The notes: a model not told the origin generated them from the letters alone. Positions 17,241 through 26,628 are shown, numbered from the stretch's first letter. The stretch is DNA of 64,000 bases from Streptomyces prunicolor NBRC 13075 (GCF_000367365.1 NZ_BARF01000059.1:1-64000); one strand, 5' to 3'. Program-made: numbers and translations.

Positions 17241-20200
17241 CTAAGACGTCGTCACGGGCAGCAGGGCGCAGCGGCATGAGGGGTGGGCCGGTGGGAGCTG
17301 GTCGCCGCTGGGGAAGGAGTCGTTCAGGTCGAGTTCGCCGGCGGACTCGTTGTCGACGCAGCGATCGCAGACCCGTGTGTCGGGCGAGACGAGCCACATC
17401 TTCTGCCGTACGCCGTTGGCCCGGTACGTGTTGAGGGTGGCGGTGGAGACGGCGCGGGCGATCTCGGTGACCGCGACGCGTTCGGCCCAGGCGGGGTCGG
17501 TCATCAGGTGGCTGATCGATACGGAGAGGGTGTCGGCGCTGTCGCCGCGGGCCAGTGCGTCGGACAGGACGTTGGCGAGCCGGTCCATGCGGGTGGCGGC
17601 CACGGAACGGATCGTCAGGCCGGCGTCGTCCAGGAGGTCCTGGAGGCCGTTGGTGGCGCCCCGGGCGGTGACCAGCCGGGCGGCGTCAGGGTCGCCGGGT
17701 GTCCATCCCGACCAGTCGACGGTGGAGTGGCCGGCCAGGACCGCGGTGGCCGTCCGTTCACCGATGACGTATCCGTCGACCCGCATGTCGTGGATGATCA
17801 TCAGGGCGTCGATGAGCTGCGGGTCCTGTGCGGCGAGCCACGCCAGCGCGTTCGCCACCTGGTCAGGGTCGCGTCGTGCCGCCTTGGCCAACGTGCGTTG
17901 GGCGAGCCACTGTTCGGCGAGCGCGTGCGGGTCCAGGGCGTCCCGCATGGCGTTGATCAGCAGTGGTTTCCAGTAGGCGACGGCCTTGAGGTCCTGGTGC
18001 CAGCCGGGCCAGCGTGCCCCGTCAGGGGCGTCCCCTTTTGGGCCGGTGGCCGCCTTGGCGATCCGGCGCATCTTGTCGCTGACCGTCTCCAGGTCGGCGT
18101 CGTGCCCCATCGAGCCGTCGGCGTGCTCCCAGCCGTTCGCCTCGTCGTAGCGGACCGGCGTCCCGCAGGGGCACGTCGACTCGTAGACGCCCTCCGCGGT
18201 GACGGTCACATCGGCAACACCCTGGAGCGCCCCTTCGCAGGGCACCGGCCCGGACCCCCCGAGCTGGCTGCCGGAGGCGTCGCAGTGGAGGCATTCGCAG
18301 CCGTTGCCGTGCTCCCCACTCCCCTCGCAGCAGGGGCAGGCGGCGATCGCCTGCAGCACCGGCCCTAGGGCGTCGAGGAGTTCGGGCCGCACTGCCGGGT
18401 TGCCGACCAGCTGCGCGGGGTCCCACCAGGCGAGGGCCTCGATCATGTCGCCGTCGGGGTCATCAGGGTTGGTGACGGCGTCGCGGCTGGTGAGGTCAAG
18501 GAGGGTCTCGGACGGGATGTCGTAGACGAAGCCCTGATAGATGCCGTGGGTCCAGCTCCGGCCGTTGCCGAAGGCGAGGGCGGCAACGACGTCGGGGACG
18601 AAGGGGAGGACGCAGCCGGTCTCCTCCTGCCACTCCCGGCAGGCGGCAGTCATCGGCCGCTCATCGCCTTCCATGTGACCGCCTGGGAACTCCCACATCC
18701 CGGACGCGGGATCGGTCGGGTCCAGGGCCCGCTGGAGCATGAGGACGCGGCCGGTATCGGATGCGCGTACGGCGAGCCCGGCGACGGCGATCTCGCCGGC
18801 GTCCTTGCGGACCGCGAGACGGCCGGCGTCGTTGAGCCGGTGCGCCTGCACGGGGCCGACGGTGCGGAACTCGAAGTCACGCCATACCCGGTTGCGGCGG
18901 CGCGCCTGACGGAACCGGCGGAACGCGGCCAGCTCCCGTTTGAGGAGGTCCTCGGGCCGGTCGGCGACGTCCTCGCAGCCCTCCTGCCCCTCTTCCTCGT
19001 CGTGGTTCTTGTTACGGCCGACCAGGTCGTAGCCGGTCAGCCCCGTGCCGGCGGTGATGCCCGGCGCGGGCGCTCCGGCGTCCTTGGCCAACTGCGCGGG
19101 CCCCTGGGCGATTTGCCGCGCCTGAGTCTGGTAGGCGTCCTCCGCCGCGCGCGCGGCTGCCGCGTCGGCGGTTCCCGGTGCGGGCACGGTGGCGGGCGCC
19201 GCCACGAACGGCTGCGGGAGCGCGGGCTGGTCCTCGGCCGGGCCGAAGGTCTCCGGGTCGATACGTCCGGCGACACCCTGGATGGACAGCAGCGGGACCG
19301 GCCCGAGCCGGGAAGTCGAGTAGAACCGGGGCGTGGGCCGGTGCGGGTCCCCCGGCAAGCCGAGGAGTTTCTCGCGGCCCTCGTCGGGGCTGGCCATACC
19401 GGTATCGATGTAGACCTGCCACGCCTGGGCGAGTTCGAGGCGGTCCTCCTGCTCCTGCCCGGTGTCGAACGCGAACTGCAGGGGCAGCTCGAGGTCGTGG
19501 CGCAGAAAGTAGCTGAGGGCGCCCTGGATGTAGGAGATGAGGGGCAGGTCTCCGACGCGGTGCTGGACATCGGCCTGCGTCTCCCCGGAGGACCGGTTGA
19601 CGGACTCTGTGAATCCAAGGTCGCTCGGCACGATGTGGTACGCCGCGCAGGTCTTCCGCATCAGGAACAGGGAGAAAGCGTCGGAAAACTCTTTCTCGTT
19701 CGACCACTCGATCTTCCCGCCGCCCGGCATCCACCGGATCTGGCTCTGGATCGACTGGTCGCCCAGCATGAGGGCGTCCCACTGCACCTGGAACTGATCG
19801 ATCTGCTCCGGGGTCCAGCCCTCCGGGGCACTCGCGAAGGCACGCGGGATGTTGCCGTCGGTGAACCGCTGAAGGAAGTACTGCTGGAACCTCAAGTCCG
19901 TGTTCGCGTTGAGGAGGATGCTCTCCAAGGGCGCGGTGCCGTACGGGGAGCTGGTGCGCGGCCTAAACGGCTCATAGATGAGGTCGGAGCGGGTCAGCCA
20001 GTTCCACGGCAGACCGTTGACGTACTGGACATAGGCCTCGGCCGGGTCCTCCGGGCTGTTGCCCCAGTAGTCCAGGAGCGGCGCGATGGTGGTCCCGTCC
20101 ACGGTCCGCAGCCCGATCGCGCGGCCGCCGCGGTTCCGCAGCCGGTACAGGCAGCCGGCGTCGAACGCCAACACGTCGTACAACCACTTGGCCAGCCACG

Positions 20201-20606
20201 TCGCGAACGGCGTCTGCCGGTCCGGCTTCTCGAGAACCTTCATCCCGAGGTCGATCGCCGCCTGCGCGTCCCCCCTGAATCCGGGCGCGGGGACGAGGGA
20301 CCACTCCAGCGCACGGATCGAGTCGATCCGGTGCCAGATGCACATCTGCGCCACGTCGTAGGCGTCGACGAGGCCCTTGAGCGTCTCGAAGCTGACGCGC
20401 TCGTGGGACTTCGGGCGGGCGCTGATGTTGTAGCCGGTGACGAAATCATGGGTTCGCGGGGTGCGGGAGTAGCCGTCGTAGGGGCCGATCGGGGTGCCGG
20501 GTGAGAAGGGGCTCGCCGGGGTCATCTGAGCCGCTGCTTCGGCGGCCTGTGTCTCGGCCGGTACGCGGTTGGCGAAGACCTTGGCGAGGGTGGATCGGAG
20601 ACCCAT
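17241..20606 (-). CDS. Portal - Nudix hydrolase - MuF fusion protein
   Basis: 1121 aa from ATG 20606, with AGGAGG 9 nt upstream. Residues 40-430 are a portal protein, helical, with 'AYDVAQMCIWHRIDSIRALEW' and 'FTESVNRSSGETQADVQ'. Residues 600-745 are a Nudix domain with a complete box at 643-665 (G643, E649, R657-E658, E661-E662, G664). Residues 757-775 form a cysteine cluster (C757, C759, C760, C770, C772, C775) like a DnaJ-type zinc motif. Residues 860-1121 are a Mu gpF-like minor head domain ending in the metal-binding pattern C1080, C1083, H1108, C1111, C1113. Portal-MuF fusions are known; a Nudix domain between them is unusual. The portal part would form the DNA entry ring. What the Nudix part hydrolyses is unknown. 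Confidence 0.9.
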   Translation of the reverse strand: MGLRSTLAKVFANRVPAETQAAEAAAQMTPASPFSPGTPIGPYDGYSRTPRTHDFVTGYNISARPKSHERVSFETLKGLVDAYDVAQMCIWHRIDSIRALEWSLVPAPGFRGDAQAAIDLGMKVLEKPDRQTPFATWLAKWLYDVLAFDAGCLYRLRNRGGRAIGLRTVDGTTIAPLLDYWGNSPEDPAEAYVQYVNGLPWNWLTRSDLIYEPFRPRTSSPYGTAPLESILLNANTDLRFQQYFLQRFTDGNIPRAFASAPEGWTPEQIDQFQVQWDALMLGDQSIQSQIRWMPGGGKIEWSNEKEFSDAFSLFLMRKTCAAYHIVPSDLGFTESVNRSSGETQADVQHRVGDLPLISYIQGALSYFLRHDLELPLQFAFDTGQEQEDRLELAQAWQVYIDTGMASPDEGREKLLGLPGDPHRPTPRFYSTSRLGPVPLLSIQGVAGRIDPETFGPAEDQPALPQPFVAAPATVPAPGTADAAAARAAEDAYQTQARQIAQGPAQLAKDAGAPAPGITAGTGLTGYDLVGRNKNHDEEEGQEGCEDVADRPEDLLKRELAAFRRFRQARRRNRVWRDFEFRTVGPVQAHRLNDAGRLAVRKDAGEIAVAGLAVRASDTGRVLMLQRALDPTDPASGMWEFPGGHMEGDERPMTAACREWQEETGCVLPFVPDVVAALAFGNGRSWTHGIYQGFVYDIPSETLLDLTSRDAVTNPDDPDGDMIEALAWWDPAQLVGNPAVRPELLDALGPVLQAIAACPCCEGSGEHGNGCECLHCDASGSQLGGSGPVPCEGALQGVADVTVTAEGVYESTCPCGTPVRYDEANGWEHADGSMGHDADLETVSDKMRRIAKAATGPKGDAPDGARWPGWHQDLKAVAYWKPLLINAMRDALDPHALAEQWLAQRTLAKAARRDPDQVANALAWLAAQDPQLIDALMIIHDMRVDGYVIGERTATAVLAGHSTVDWSGWTPGDPDAARLVTARGATNGLQDLLDDAGLTIRSVAATRMDRLANVLSDALARGDSADTLSVSISHLMTDPAWAERVAVTEIARAVSTATLNTYRANGVRQKMWLVSPDTRVCDRCVDNESAGELDLNDSFPSGDQLPPAHPSCRCALLPVTTS

Positions 20607-20619
20607 GTGGCGGAGCCTC

Positions 20620-22296
20620 CTATCTGAGGTTGGTGTGTGCGCGGAAGGCGGCGTTCCGGGCTCGTTGGCGAGCGGTGGCCGGGTCCTCAGCGGGGGCAGG
20701 AGCGGGCTGGGGCGTGGTCGGTTCGTCAGCGGACTCGGTGGCCGCGTCCTGTTCCGGCGCGGCGCTCTGCTCGGCATCGGTCTGGGTCTGGGCTTGGACG
20801 AGGGCTTCGGCCTTGCGGCGGACGTAGTCGATCCAGGCCTGTGCGCCGGTGCCGTCGAGGAGCATCTGGGAGAGGGCCTGGCTGGTGGCGTCGACCTGGT
20901 CGTCGTGGGCCCCGTTCGGGAATTCCGCGGCCTCGTTGATGAGCTTGTCCGGCTCGAACAGGGCGATCTCCCCCGTCGGCAGGAAGACGTTGCCGGCCTC
21001 AATGAGCGGGGCGACGGCGTTGGCCCGGGCGTACTTGCTCTCGGTCGGGGTGACCTCGACGATGCCGGGGATCTTCGATTTGAGGGTGTTGATGACGGCG
21101 GTGCCGTTGGCCTTGTCCTCGACGTACTTCGCCGTGGCCTGGGGCCAGCGCGCCACCATCGCCTTGAACGCGGTCAAGGTCTCGGTGAAGGTGAGGCGCT
21201 TGCGGATCTGGTCCAGGAGGTAGACGTTCGCGCCGCGCCGCGCCCAGACCTGGCCCACCACGAAGTCCGAGCTCTTCGTGTCCTTGAAGGCCATGTCCCA
21301 CGACATGACGAGCCCATCGGACTCCTCGACGCGGTAGGCGCCCGGGACGGTCGGGTGCTGGGACCACAGCGGCACGCTGTAGCGGCGCCACCACTGACGT
21401 CGCCACACGTCACCGGCGTCGGGCGACGGCCGCCCCTGGTACAAGGCGTTGAAGACTCGCGTACCCGCTGTGATCCGGATCGCTTCCCACTGCGCAGTGG
21501 TGCGGCCCCGGGCCGACTTGAGCCACTCCCCAGGCGACCGGCCGAGTGCGTCGGTCTGTCCCTTTTCGGGGTCGTGGTCGGCGAGGGCAGGAATGTTGAT
21601 GACCCGCCAGCGGTGCCCGTCCTCGGCGGCGATAAGACGGCCTGCGAGGTCGTCCTCGTGCCACCGGGTCAGGATCACGATCACGGGCGCGCCGCTTGAG
21701 AGGCGCGTCGACCCGACGCTCTGCCACCAGCCCCAGACACGGTCGCGGTAGTACGCGCTGTCCGCCTGCTCCTTGTCGGCGAACGGGTCGTCGATCACGA
21801 GTGCGTCGACTCGACGGCCCGTCAGGGAGCCCTTGAGGCCTACACAGATGACGCCGCCGCGGTGGCCGGCGAGCTGCCAGCGGGACGCGGCGCCGTTGTC
21901 CCGCGCGATCCGCAGGCCCAGGTCGAGGCTGCCTTCGTCGCCGTTGTAGGTGGTGACCCAGTTGCGGATGTCCCTGCCGAATTCCTCGGCCAGCGGTTTG
22001 TTGTAGGAGACGATCCCGATCTTCAAGTCGCGGTTGCGGTGCAGAGCCCACAGCGACCCGGTCTTGGTGACGCGCTGGCTCTTTCCCTCCTGCGGAGGCA
22101 TCGAGACGATCAACCGGGAGTCGGGCGTGCTGTACGCCCACGCGACTGCCTCGTCGACCAGGTCGAGCGCCAGCGTCTGCAGCGTGTCCGGCTCGACGGC
22201 CTTGGCCAGCGCGCCAGGGGTTGGCCACCGGTCGGCGTCGGGCCGGGGTTCGAATGAGCGGGCTGCGTATTCGGCCCAGTTGAGTGTGGCGGCCAT
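20620..22296 (-). CDS. terL: Terminase large subunit
   Basis: 558 aa packaging motor with ATPase and nuclease. A Walker A-like loop PPQEGKS (67-73) and a Walker B LVIDD (166-170) lie in the N-terminal ATPase. The RNase H-like nuclease has acidic residues at D334 ('SWDMAFKDT'), E393/D394 ('VEDKANG') and D465/D466 ('AHDDQVDA'). The last 70 residues are an acidic Pro/Ala/Glu-rich tail, probably flexible. It lies 13 bp before the portal fusion gene and 20 bp after the small subunit gene, the standard packaging block. Confidence 0.95.
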   Translation of the reverse strand: MAATLNWAEYAARSFEPRPDADRWPTPGALAKAVEPDTLQTLALDLVDEAVAWAYSTPDSRLIVSMPPQEGKSQRVTKTGSLWALHRNRDLKIGIVSYNKPLAEEFGRDIRNWVTTYNGDEGSLDLGLRIARDNGAASRWQLAGHRGGVICVGLKGSLTGRRVDALVIDDPFADKEQADSAYYRDRVWGWWQSVGSTRLSSGAPVIVILTRWHEDDLAGRLIAAEDGHRWRVINIPALADHDPEKGQTDALGRSPGEWLKSARGRTTAQWEAIRITAGTRVFNALYQGRPSPDAGDVWRRQWWRRYSVPLWSQHPTVPGAYRVEESDGLVMSWDMAFKDTKSSDFVVGQVWARRGANVYLLDQIRKRLTFTETLTAFKAMVARWPQATAKYVEDKANGTAVINTLKSKIPGIVEVTPTESKYARANAVAPLIEAGNVFLPTGEIALFEPDKLINEAAEFPNGAHDDQVDATSQALSQMLLDGTGAQAWIDYVRRKAEALVQAQTQTDAEQSAAPEQDAATESADEPTTPQPAPAPAEDPATARQRARNAAFRAHTNLR

Positions 22297-22316
22297 GGGC
22301 AGCCGCCTCCCTCAGC

Positions 22317-23027
22317 TCACGAGGCCAGAGCGCGAAGGTGCCGGGGCACGATCTGCGGGACCCGCTCCTGCTGCTCGGCAGTGAGCTCCAGGTCGTTGAG
22401 GATCGCCCGGATCACCTGAGCCACGAGGGCGCCGTGCTGCTCGGCCATGCGGACCTTGCGCTCCTCGATGCCCGCGCTGATGGCCGCTGTGCAGACCTTG
22501 AGCAGGTGCGCGCGTTCGGCCTGGTAGAGGCGCAGCCAGATGTTCGGGGCTGCTTCCCAGGTGGTTCCGCGGTCCTCGCCGCCGACCTTCTGGCGTGTGA
22601 CGCCCCAGACCAGCGAGGACCGGCGGTCGCGGCGCCGGCCGTAAGCCGCGCCCTCCTCGTCGTCCTCATCGTCCTCGTCGTCGTGATCGTCTGTTTCGGC
22701 CTGGTTCTCGATCTGCTGGACGCGGTCGCGCAGATACGCCACGTGGCCCGCGGTCCACTGCACGTCCTCGAGCAGCGCCTCGGAGGCGGTCGTCTCGATC
22801 TTGCACCCGTACATCTGGACCAGCTCGAGGGCCCGTTCCTCGGCCACTCGCCGCTTCCCGGCCTTCAGGTTCTGGGGTGCCTTCCCTCCGTGGACGCGGC
22901 ACACCTTCTGGCCCTTGAGGGCCCAGGCACCGCAGCGATCCCCCTTCGCACCGTCGGTGCCCTTCTTGTGGGCGGTGCAGCGGCGCTTCTCGGTAGGTGT
23001 GACGAGGTTCTTCGTGTGGTTGGCCAT
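22317..23027 (-). CDS. Terminase small subunit-like protein
   Basis: 236 aa from ATG 23027, overlapping the upstream stop (TGATG). The N-terminus has a cysteine/histidine segment, 'RCTAHKKG', 'RCGAWALKGQKVCRVHGGKAPQ'. The HGGKAPQ pattern is typical of proteins annotated as small terminase subunits in actinophages. A highly acidic Asp/Glu run lies in the middle (residues 113-124), then a helical C-terminus. It is immediately upstream of the large subunit. It would recognise the packaging site. The family assignment rests on the N-terminal motif and position. Confidence 0.72.
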   Translation of the reverse strand: MANHTKNLVTPTEKRRCTAHKKGTDGAKGDRCGAWALKGQKVCRVHGGKAPQNLKAGKRRVAEERALELVQMYGCKIETTASEALLEDVQWTAGHVAYLRDRVQQIENQAETDDHDDEDDEDDEEGAAYGRRRDRRSSLVWGVTRQKVGGEDRGTTWEAAPNIWLRLYQAERAHLLKVCTAAISAGIEERKVRMAEQHGALVAQVIRAILNDLELTAEQQERVPQIVPRHLRALAS

Positions 23028-23515
23028 CACTGGCCACCCGTCACCCAGTGCGCCGGGAGCTCCCAGCCCTGCTCCTCCTCGGCCGGTGCGACGGGCCGGG
23101 GTTCCGGTGTGCAGTCGCAGCCCGGGAGGTCGGCCTCGTTGGGCGCGGTGCAGCAGGAGGCGTGGATGAGGGCGGCTGCCTCGAGGCTGATGGCGTGGGC
23201 GCCGCAGGCGTGGACGATGCGGGTGGTGTCGACGGCGTTGGGCAGCGGGGGGAAAACGGGGGCCGGCTTCTGGACGTCGGCGAGTTTCAGCGCCTGCACC
23301 CGGCGGTTCGTCTCGGCTCGGAGGATCTCGTCGAGTTCGTCGCACGTCGGCCTGCGCTGCCAGTGCACCTTGGCCGGGGCCCCGCACGCCGAGCAGCCAC
23401 GGCCGGCTGGAATCCCGGGAACAGGCATCGGCGCGGTGGTTGCGGCAACCGGGGCGAGGGCGTTCTCGGCGGGGACGGGGAAGTGCGCGGGTTCGGGCGG
23501 GGTGAGGGGGTCCAC
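23027..23515 (-). CDS. Cysteine-rich hypothetical protein of the packaging region
   Basis: 162 aa from a GTG at 23515 (GGAG 8 nt upstream; longer starts overlap the previous gene). A Cys pair 'GCSACGAP' and later 'CGAHAISLEAAALIHASCC' and 'GCDCTP' suggest metal binding. 'PTCDELDEILRAETNRRVQAL' is helical. The protein overlaps the small terminase start, so they are translationally coupled. Not a family I can name. Confidence 0.6.
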   Translation of the reverse strand: MDPLTPPEPAHFPVPAENALAPVAATTAPMPVPGIPAGRGCSACGAPAKVHWQRRPTCDELDEILRAETNRRVQALKLADVQKPAPVFPPLPNAVDTTRIVHACGAHAISLEAAALIHASCCTAPNEADLPGCDCTPEPRPVAPAEEEQGWELPAHWVTGGQ

Positions 23516-23531
23516 GCCGGTCTCCGTTCTG

Positions 23532-23852
23532 TCAGGTGACGGTGAGCTGCCCGACCGGGATGACGGGCTGCTCCGGGCTGTCGGTGACGCGGATGTAGAC
23601 CGCGTACCTGCCGGGGTCGAGGGTGGGACCACTGCTGGACGGGCCAACGAGGACCTGGGCGCGGTAGGCGGTGGTGCCGGGGATCGGCTGGCTGCCGTCC
23701 CACCCGCCCTCGTACCAGGTCGCCGGGCGTCCGCCGATGGGAGGGAAGGCGAACGCGACGACGTCGCCGGTGGGGTTGTAGGGCTGGCCCTGGACGGTGA
23801 CGGTCACCTCGGCGCCGACGTACTCGCGTGACTCCCGCTGGATCGTCTGCAC
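23532..23852 (-). CDS. Small Ig-like phage protein
   Basis: 106 aa, ATG start. Almost entirely beta-strand-like: 'EVTVTVQGQPYNPTGDVVAFAF', then 'YRAQVLVGPSSSGPTLDPGRYAVYIRVTDSPEQP'. This looks like a single Ig-like sandwich. It lies between the repetitive 762-aa protein and the packaging genes, in the same operon. It is probably a virion decoration or adaptor domain; this is inference from fold pattern and position. Confidence 0.6.
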   Translation of the reverse strand: MQTIQRESREYVGAEVTVTVQGQPYNPTGDVVAFAFPPIGGRPATWYEGGWDGSQPIPGTTAYRAQVLVGPSSSGPTLDPGRYAVYIRVTDSPEQPVIPVGQLTVT

Positions 23853-23862
23853 AGGGCGCTCC

Positions 23863-26151
23863 CTACTCGTCGATGTCCCAGCGGGAGCCCGTCAGCCAGG
23901 ACCGCCAGCGTGGAGGGCCCTGTCCGGCCTGCCAGCGGCTGTAGGGGCCGGTGGCAGTGATGAACAGGCGGCGGAGGTTGCCGCGTACCGCCGTGACCGT
24001 GCCGGTAAGGCCGGTGAGAGCGTGGAGGACGACCTCGAAGTAGCGGCCCGAGACGATGCCGGCCACGGCCAGGACTGCCGCCTGGTGGAGGACGGTGATG
24101 CTGCGGCGGACGCCGGGCACCCCGGTGAGGGCCGCAGCCCGGTGGAGGCTGGTGCTCCGGCGGGTGGCAGGCCCTGCGGTGAGTACGGCCTGGAGCAGGA
24201 GCCCCAGCGCGGCCCGCGCGGTCGCCGCCGCGGTGGTCGTTGCCGTGGCCCTCTGCCCGATGACCCGGCGCGCGTCCGCGGCCGTCGCTCCTACGACGGT
24301 GCGGGCGAGGGCTGCACGGCGGCTGGTGGCCGCGCCGAGGGCCAGGGCTGCCTCGAGGACGATGACGATCGCACCCTGGATGGTGGAGGCAGCGCTCGTG
24401 GCTGCTGTGGCTGCCGCGGCCTGGCCGATGAGCCTGCGGGTGGCGGCGGACACGGTGACCGCCACCGTCAAGAGGGTGTCGAGGCGGCGGCCGGCAGCAG
24501 CGGTGCACGCGCTGGTGGCAGCCGCATACAAGTGCGGGATGCGGGTGAGCTGGGCGCTGACGGCAGCCGTCGCGGCTTGGGCGATCCCGGTGGTGCGTCG
24601 TGCCGCGGCGGTTACGGATACGGGAGCCGAGCGCAGCAGACCGGTGGACCGGCTTGTTGCGGGGGCGGCGGTCGCGGTCCCGCCGATGGCGAGGAGACCG
24701 GTGCGGGCCGCCGCTCCCTGGAGTGCCAGCGTGGCCTGGCCGGACAAGGCGGTCGCGCGGGCCGCGGTCCCCGCCAGTACGGCGGTGGCAGCGACCCGGA
24801 GACTTGTGGCCCGGGTGAGGGCGCCGGTGGTGGCCACGCTCGCGGCCAGGATGACGCCCCGGGCGATCTGGCTGATCGTTGCCGCCGCGGTGGTGGTGAC
24901 CACGGCGGCGAGCTGCTGCACGAACGCCTGCCCGCTCTCCATGGTGCTCGTGAGCGCGAGTGTCGCCACCCTCGCCAGAGCGGTACGCCGCACGGTGCCG
25001 CCCGCGGTGGCCGCGTCGGCGGCGATCGGGAGGCCCGCTGTGCGCCGGGTTGTGGTGGTGGTCGTCAGGAGCGCGGCCAGCATCGTGCCCAGGGTGCGGG
25101 CGACGCCTGCTGTCGGGGTCACGGTGGCGGCCTGGGTGGTCGCCAGGTTCCTGCGGCACGCGACTGCGAGCGTCACGACCGCGGCCCGGGCCAGGGCCGT
25201 CGCGCGGGCGACGCTCGTGGAGACGGTGACGGTCACACCGCGGAGCAGGCGGCCCGTGCGCACCAGGCTGGGGGCCGCGACGGTGGTGGCGGCCCGGGCG
25301 AGGACGGCCGTCGAGGCCCGGCCTGCAGCCGCAACCATGGTCACGGCGCGGGGCAGCCCGACAGCACGGGCCACACCGGCGGGGGTTGTGAGAACGGCCT
25401 GGAGGGCCAGGGCGACCAGGTGGCCCAGGGTGACGCCACCGGTGAGCGTCACCACGCCGGGGGCAGCAAGAGCGCCCCGGCGTTGTACGGCCGGTGCGGT
25501 GGTGAGGAGGGCCGGGAGGGCGCCGAGTCCGGTGGCGCGGCTCAGGCCGCTGAGGGTGGCGGTGGTGGCCGCGCGGGCCAGGGCCGCGGCGCGGCCGCAG
25601 CGCCCGGTGGTGGATGTGATGGCGGCCAGGACGACGGCCAGCAGACGCCCGGCCGCGGCTGCGGGGGTGACGGTGGTGGTGCGGGCCAGCAGTGTGGTGC
25701 GGCCAGTGGATGCGGCGCAGGAGATGGCCACAGACCGCGTGAGATACGCGGAGCGGGCCGCCCCGGGTGTGGAGGAGATGGCCGCTGCACGTGCGAGGGA
25801 ACTGGCGCGGGCTGTCCCCGCGGTCAGGATGGCGGTCGCGGACCTCGTGAGGAAGCCGGTGCGGCCGGCGGCGGCCGTGGAGGTGGTGGTCGCGGCCCAT
25901 AGCAGGCCCGTCGTGCGGCGGCTGCTGCCGGTGAGCGAAACGATCGCAGCGAGTACGGCGAGGACGATCAGCCGCGCGGACGCCGCGGTGCAGGTGAGCG
26001 TTGCCGTCCGGCCGAGCCCCGCGAGGCGCCCGGTCCCGGCGTTCAGGGCTGCCGTTGCGCCGGCGCTGATGTTGTAGACGGCAGGGCCCGTGGCCCGGAC
26101 GGGCGGGATGGTGATCGGGGCGTGCGGCCTGCCGCGCCCGAAGCGTGACAT
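23863..26151 (-). CDS. Repetitive Ala/Thr/Arg-rich protein with an about 18-residue period
   Basis: 762 aa, ATG start with GGAG upstream, 3 bp after the previous gene. After 26 residues the chain consists to about residue 697 of repeats near 18 residues long, loosely T-a-x-x-a-R-x-x-x-L-x-R-a-a-t-x-x-x (for example TAAAGRTGFLTRSATAIL followed by TAGTARASSLARAAAISS). The last 65 residues are different, aromatic and basic, with 'GPYSRWQAGQGPPRWRSW'. There are no enzyme motifs. The regular small-residue repeat would suit a solenoid or fibre shaft. Position among fibre-like genes supports a virion surface role. Long open frames exist on both strands here because of the composition; gene direction, start site and the distinct tail support this one. 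Confidence 0.7.
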   Translation of the reverse strand: MSRFGRGRPHAPITIPPVRATGPAVYNISAGATAALNAGTGRLAGLGRTATLTCTAASARLIVLAVLAAIVSLTGSSRRTTGLLWAATTTSTAAAGRTGFLTRSATAILTAGTARASSLARAAAISSTPGAARSAYLTRSVAISCAASTGRTTLLARTTTVTPAAAAGRLLAVVLAAITSTTGRCGRAAALARAATTATLSGLSRATGLGALPALLTTAPAVQRRGALAAPGVVTLTGGVTLGHLVALALQAVLTTPAGVARAVGLPRAVTMVAAAGRASTAVLARAATTVAAPSLVRTGRLLRGVTVTVSTSVARATALARAAVVTLAVACRRNLATTQAATVTPTAGVARTLGTMLAALLTTTTTTRRTAGLPIAADAATAGGTVRRTALARVATLALTSTMESGQAFVQQLAAVVTTTAAATISQIARGVILAASVATTGALTRATSLRVAATAVLAGTAARATALSGQATLALQGAAARTGLLAIGGTATAAPATSRSTGLLRSAPVSVTAAARRTTGIAQAATAAVSAQLTRIPHLYAAATSACTAAAGRRLDTLLTVAVTVSAATRRLIGQAAAATAATSAASTIQGAIVIVLEAALALGAATSRRAALARTVVGATAADARRVIGQRATATTTAAATARAALGLLLQAVLTAGPATRRSTSLHRAAALTGVPGVRRSITVLHQAAVLAVAGIVSGRYFEVVLHALTGLTGTVTAVRGNLRRLFITATGPYSRWQAGQGPPRWRSWLTGSRWDIDE
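24061..26073 (-). repeat. Tandem degenerate 54-bp coding repeats
   Basis: The section of the 762-aa gene that encodes the approximately 18-residue units, about 35 of them. Units are strongly diverged at the DNA level, and only the spacing of Arg, Leu and small residues is kept. Some units are 17 or 19 residues long. Confidence 0.6.
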
Positions 26152-26154
26152 CGG

Positions 26155-26619
26155 CTACTCCGTGAATCCCATGTAGGCGACGCAGCCGGGGGTGACGCTG
26201 GCGGCGGTGGTGTAGCGCAGGCCGAGACGGGCGCCGGAGGTGATGGCGCCGACTTCCCGGTCCAGGACCTCCTGCAGGGCCAGCAGGCCGCCGAACGGGG
26301 AGACCATCCAGGAGCGGAGGATCGTCACCGACGTCGGCTCGGTGCTGAGTGCGGTCAGCGCTGTCGCCGTCGCCGCGGGAGTGCTGTCGTCGGTGAGCTT
26401 GGCGGGCGTGGCGCTGGATCCGGCCGGCGATCCGAGGGTGGCGACGCGGTACAGGTCGATCTGGACACCCGTCAGTGCGGAGGACCCGTCGAAGCTGACC
26501 CCGAGTTCCGTCAGCCTGAGTCCGGGTGTGCCCGGGGCGAGGAGGATGAGGGACTTCGTCGCCGACGCCGTCAGCGTGATCTTCGCCGTGGTGACGGTGT
26601 AGGCGTAGTTACCCGGCAC
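26155..26619 (-). CDS. Fibre-module structural protein
   Basis: 154 aa, GTG start with AGGAG upstream. Strand-rich, beginning 'YAYTVTTAKITLTASATKSLILL', then 'GLRLTELGVSFDGSSALTG' and 'VQIDLYRVATLGSPAG'. Such a pattern occurs in small capsid- or tail-fibre-associated beta proteins of actinophages. It ends 3 bp before the repetitive protein begins, so both are probably made together. No named domain recognised. Confidence 0.6.
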   Translation of the reverse strand: MPGNYAYTVTTAKITLTASATKSLILLAPGTPGLRLTELGVSFDGSSALTGVQIDLYRVATLGSPAGSSATPAKLTDDSTPAATATALTALSTEPTSVTILRSWMVSPFGGLLALQEVLDREVGAITSGARLGLRYTTAASVTPGCVAYMGFTE

Positions 26620-26628
26620 GGGTGTCTC

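Noticed and set aside
24056..26077. Long open frame on the plus strand across the repeat gene (about 670 codons)
   Set aside because: It is a shadow of the Ala/Thr/Arg-rich repeat composition on the minus strand. It has no ribosome site and would oppose all neighbours; the minus gene has a good start and a distinct C-terminus.
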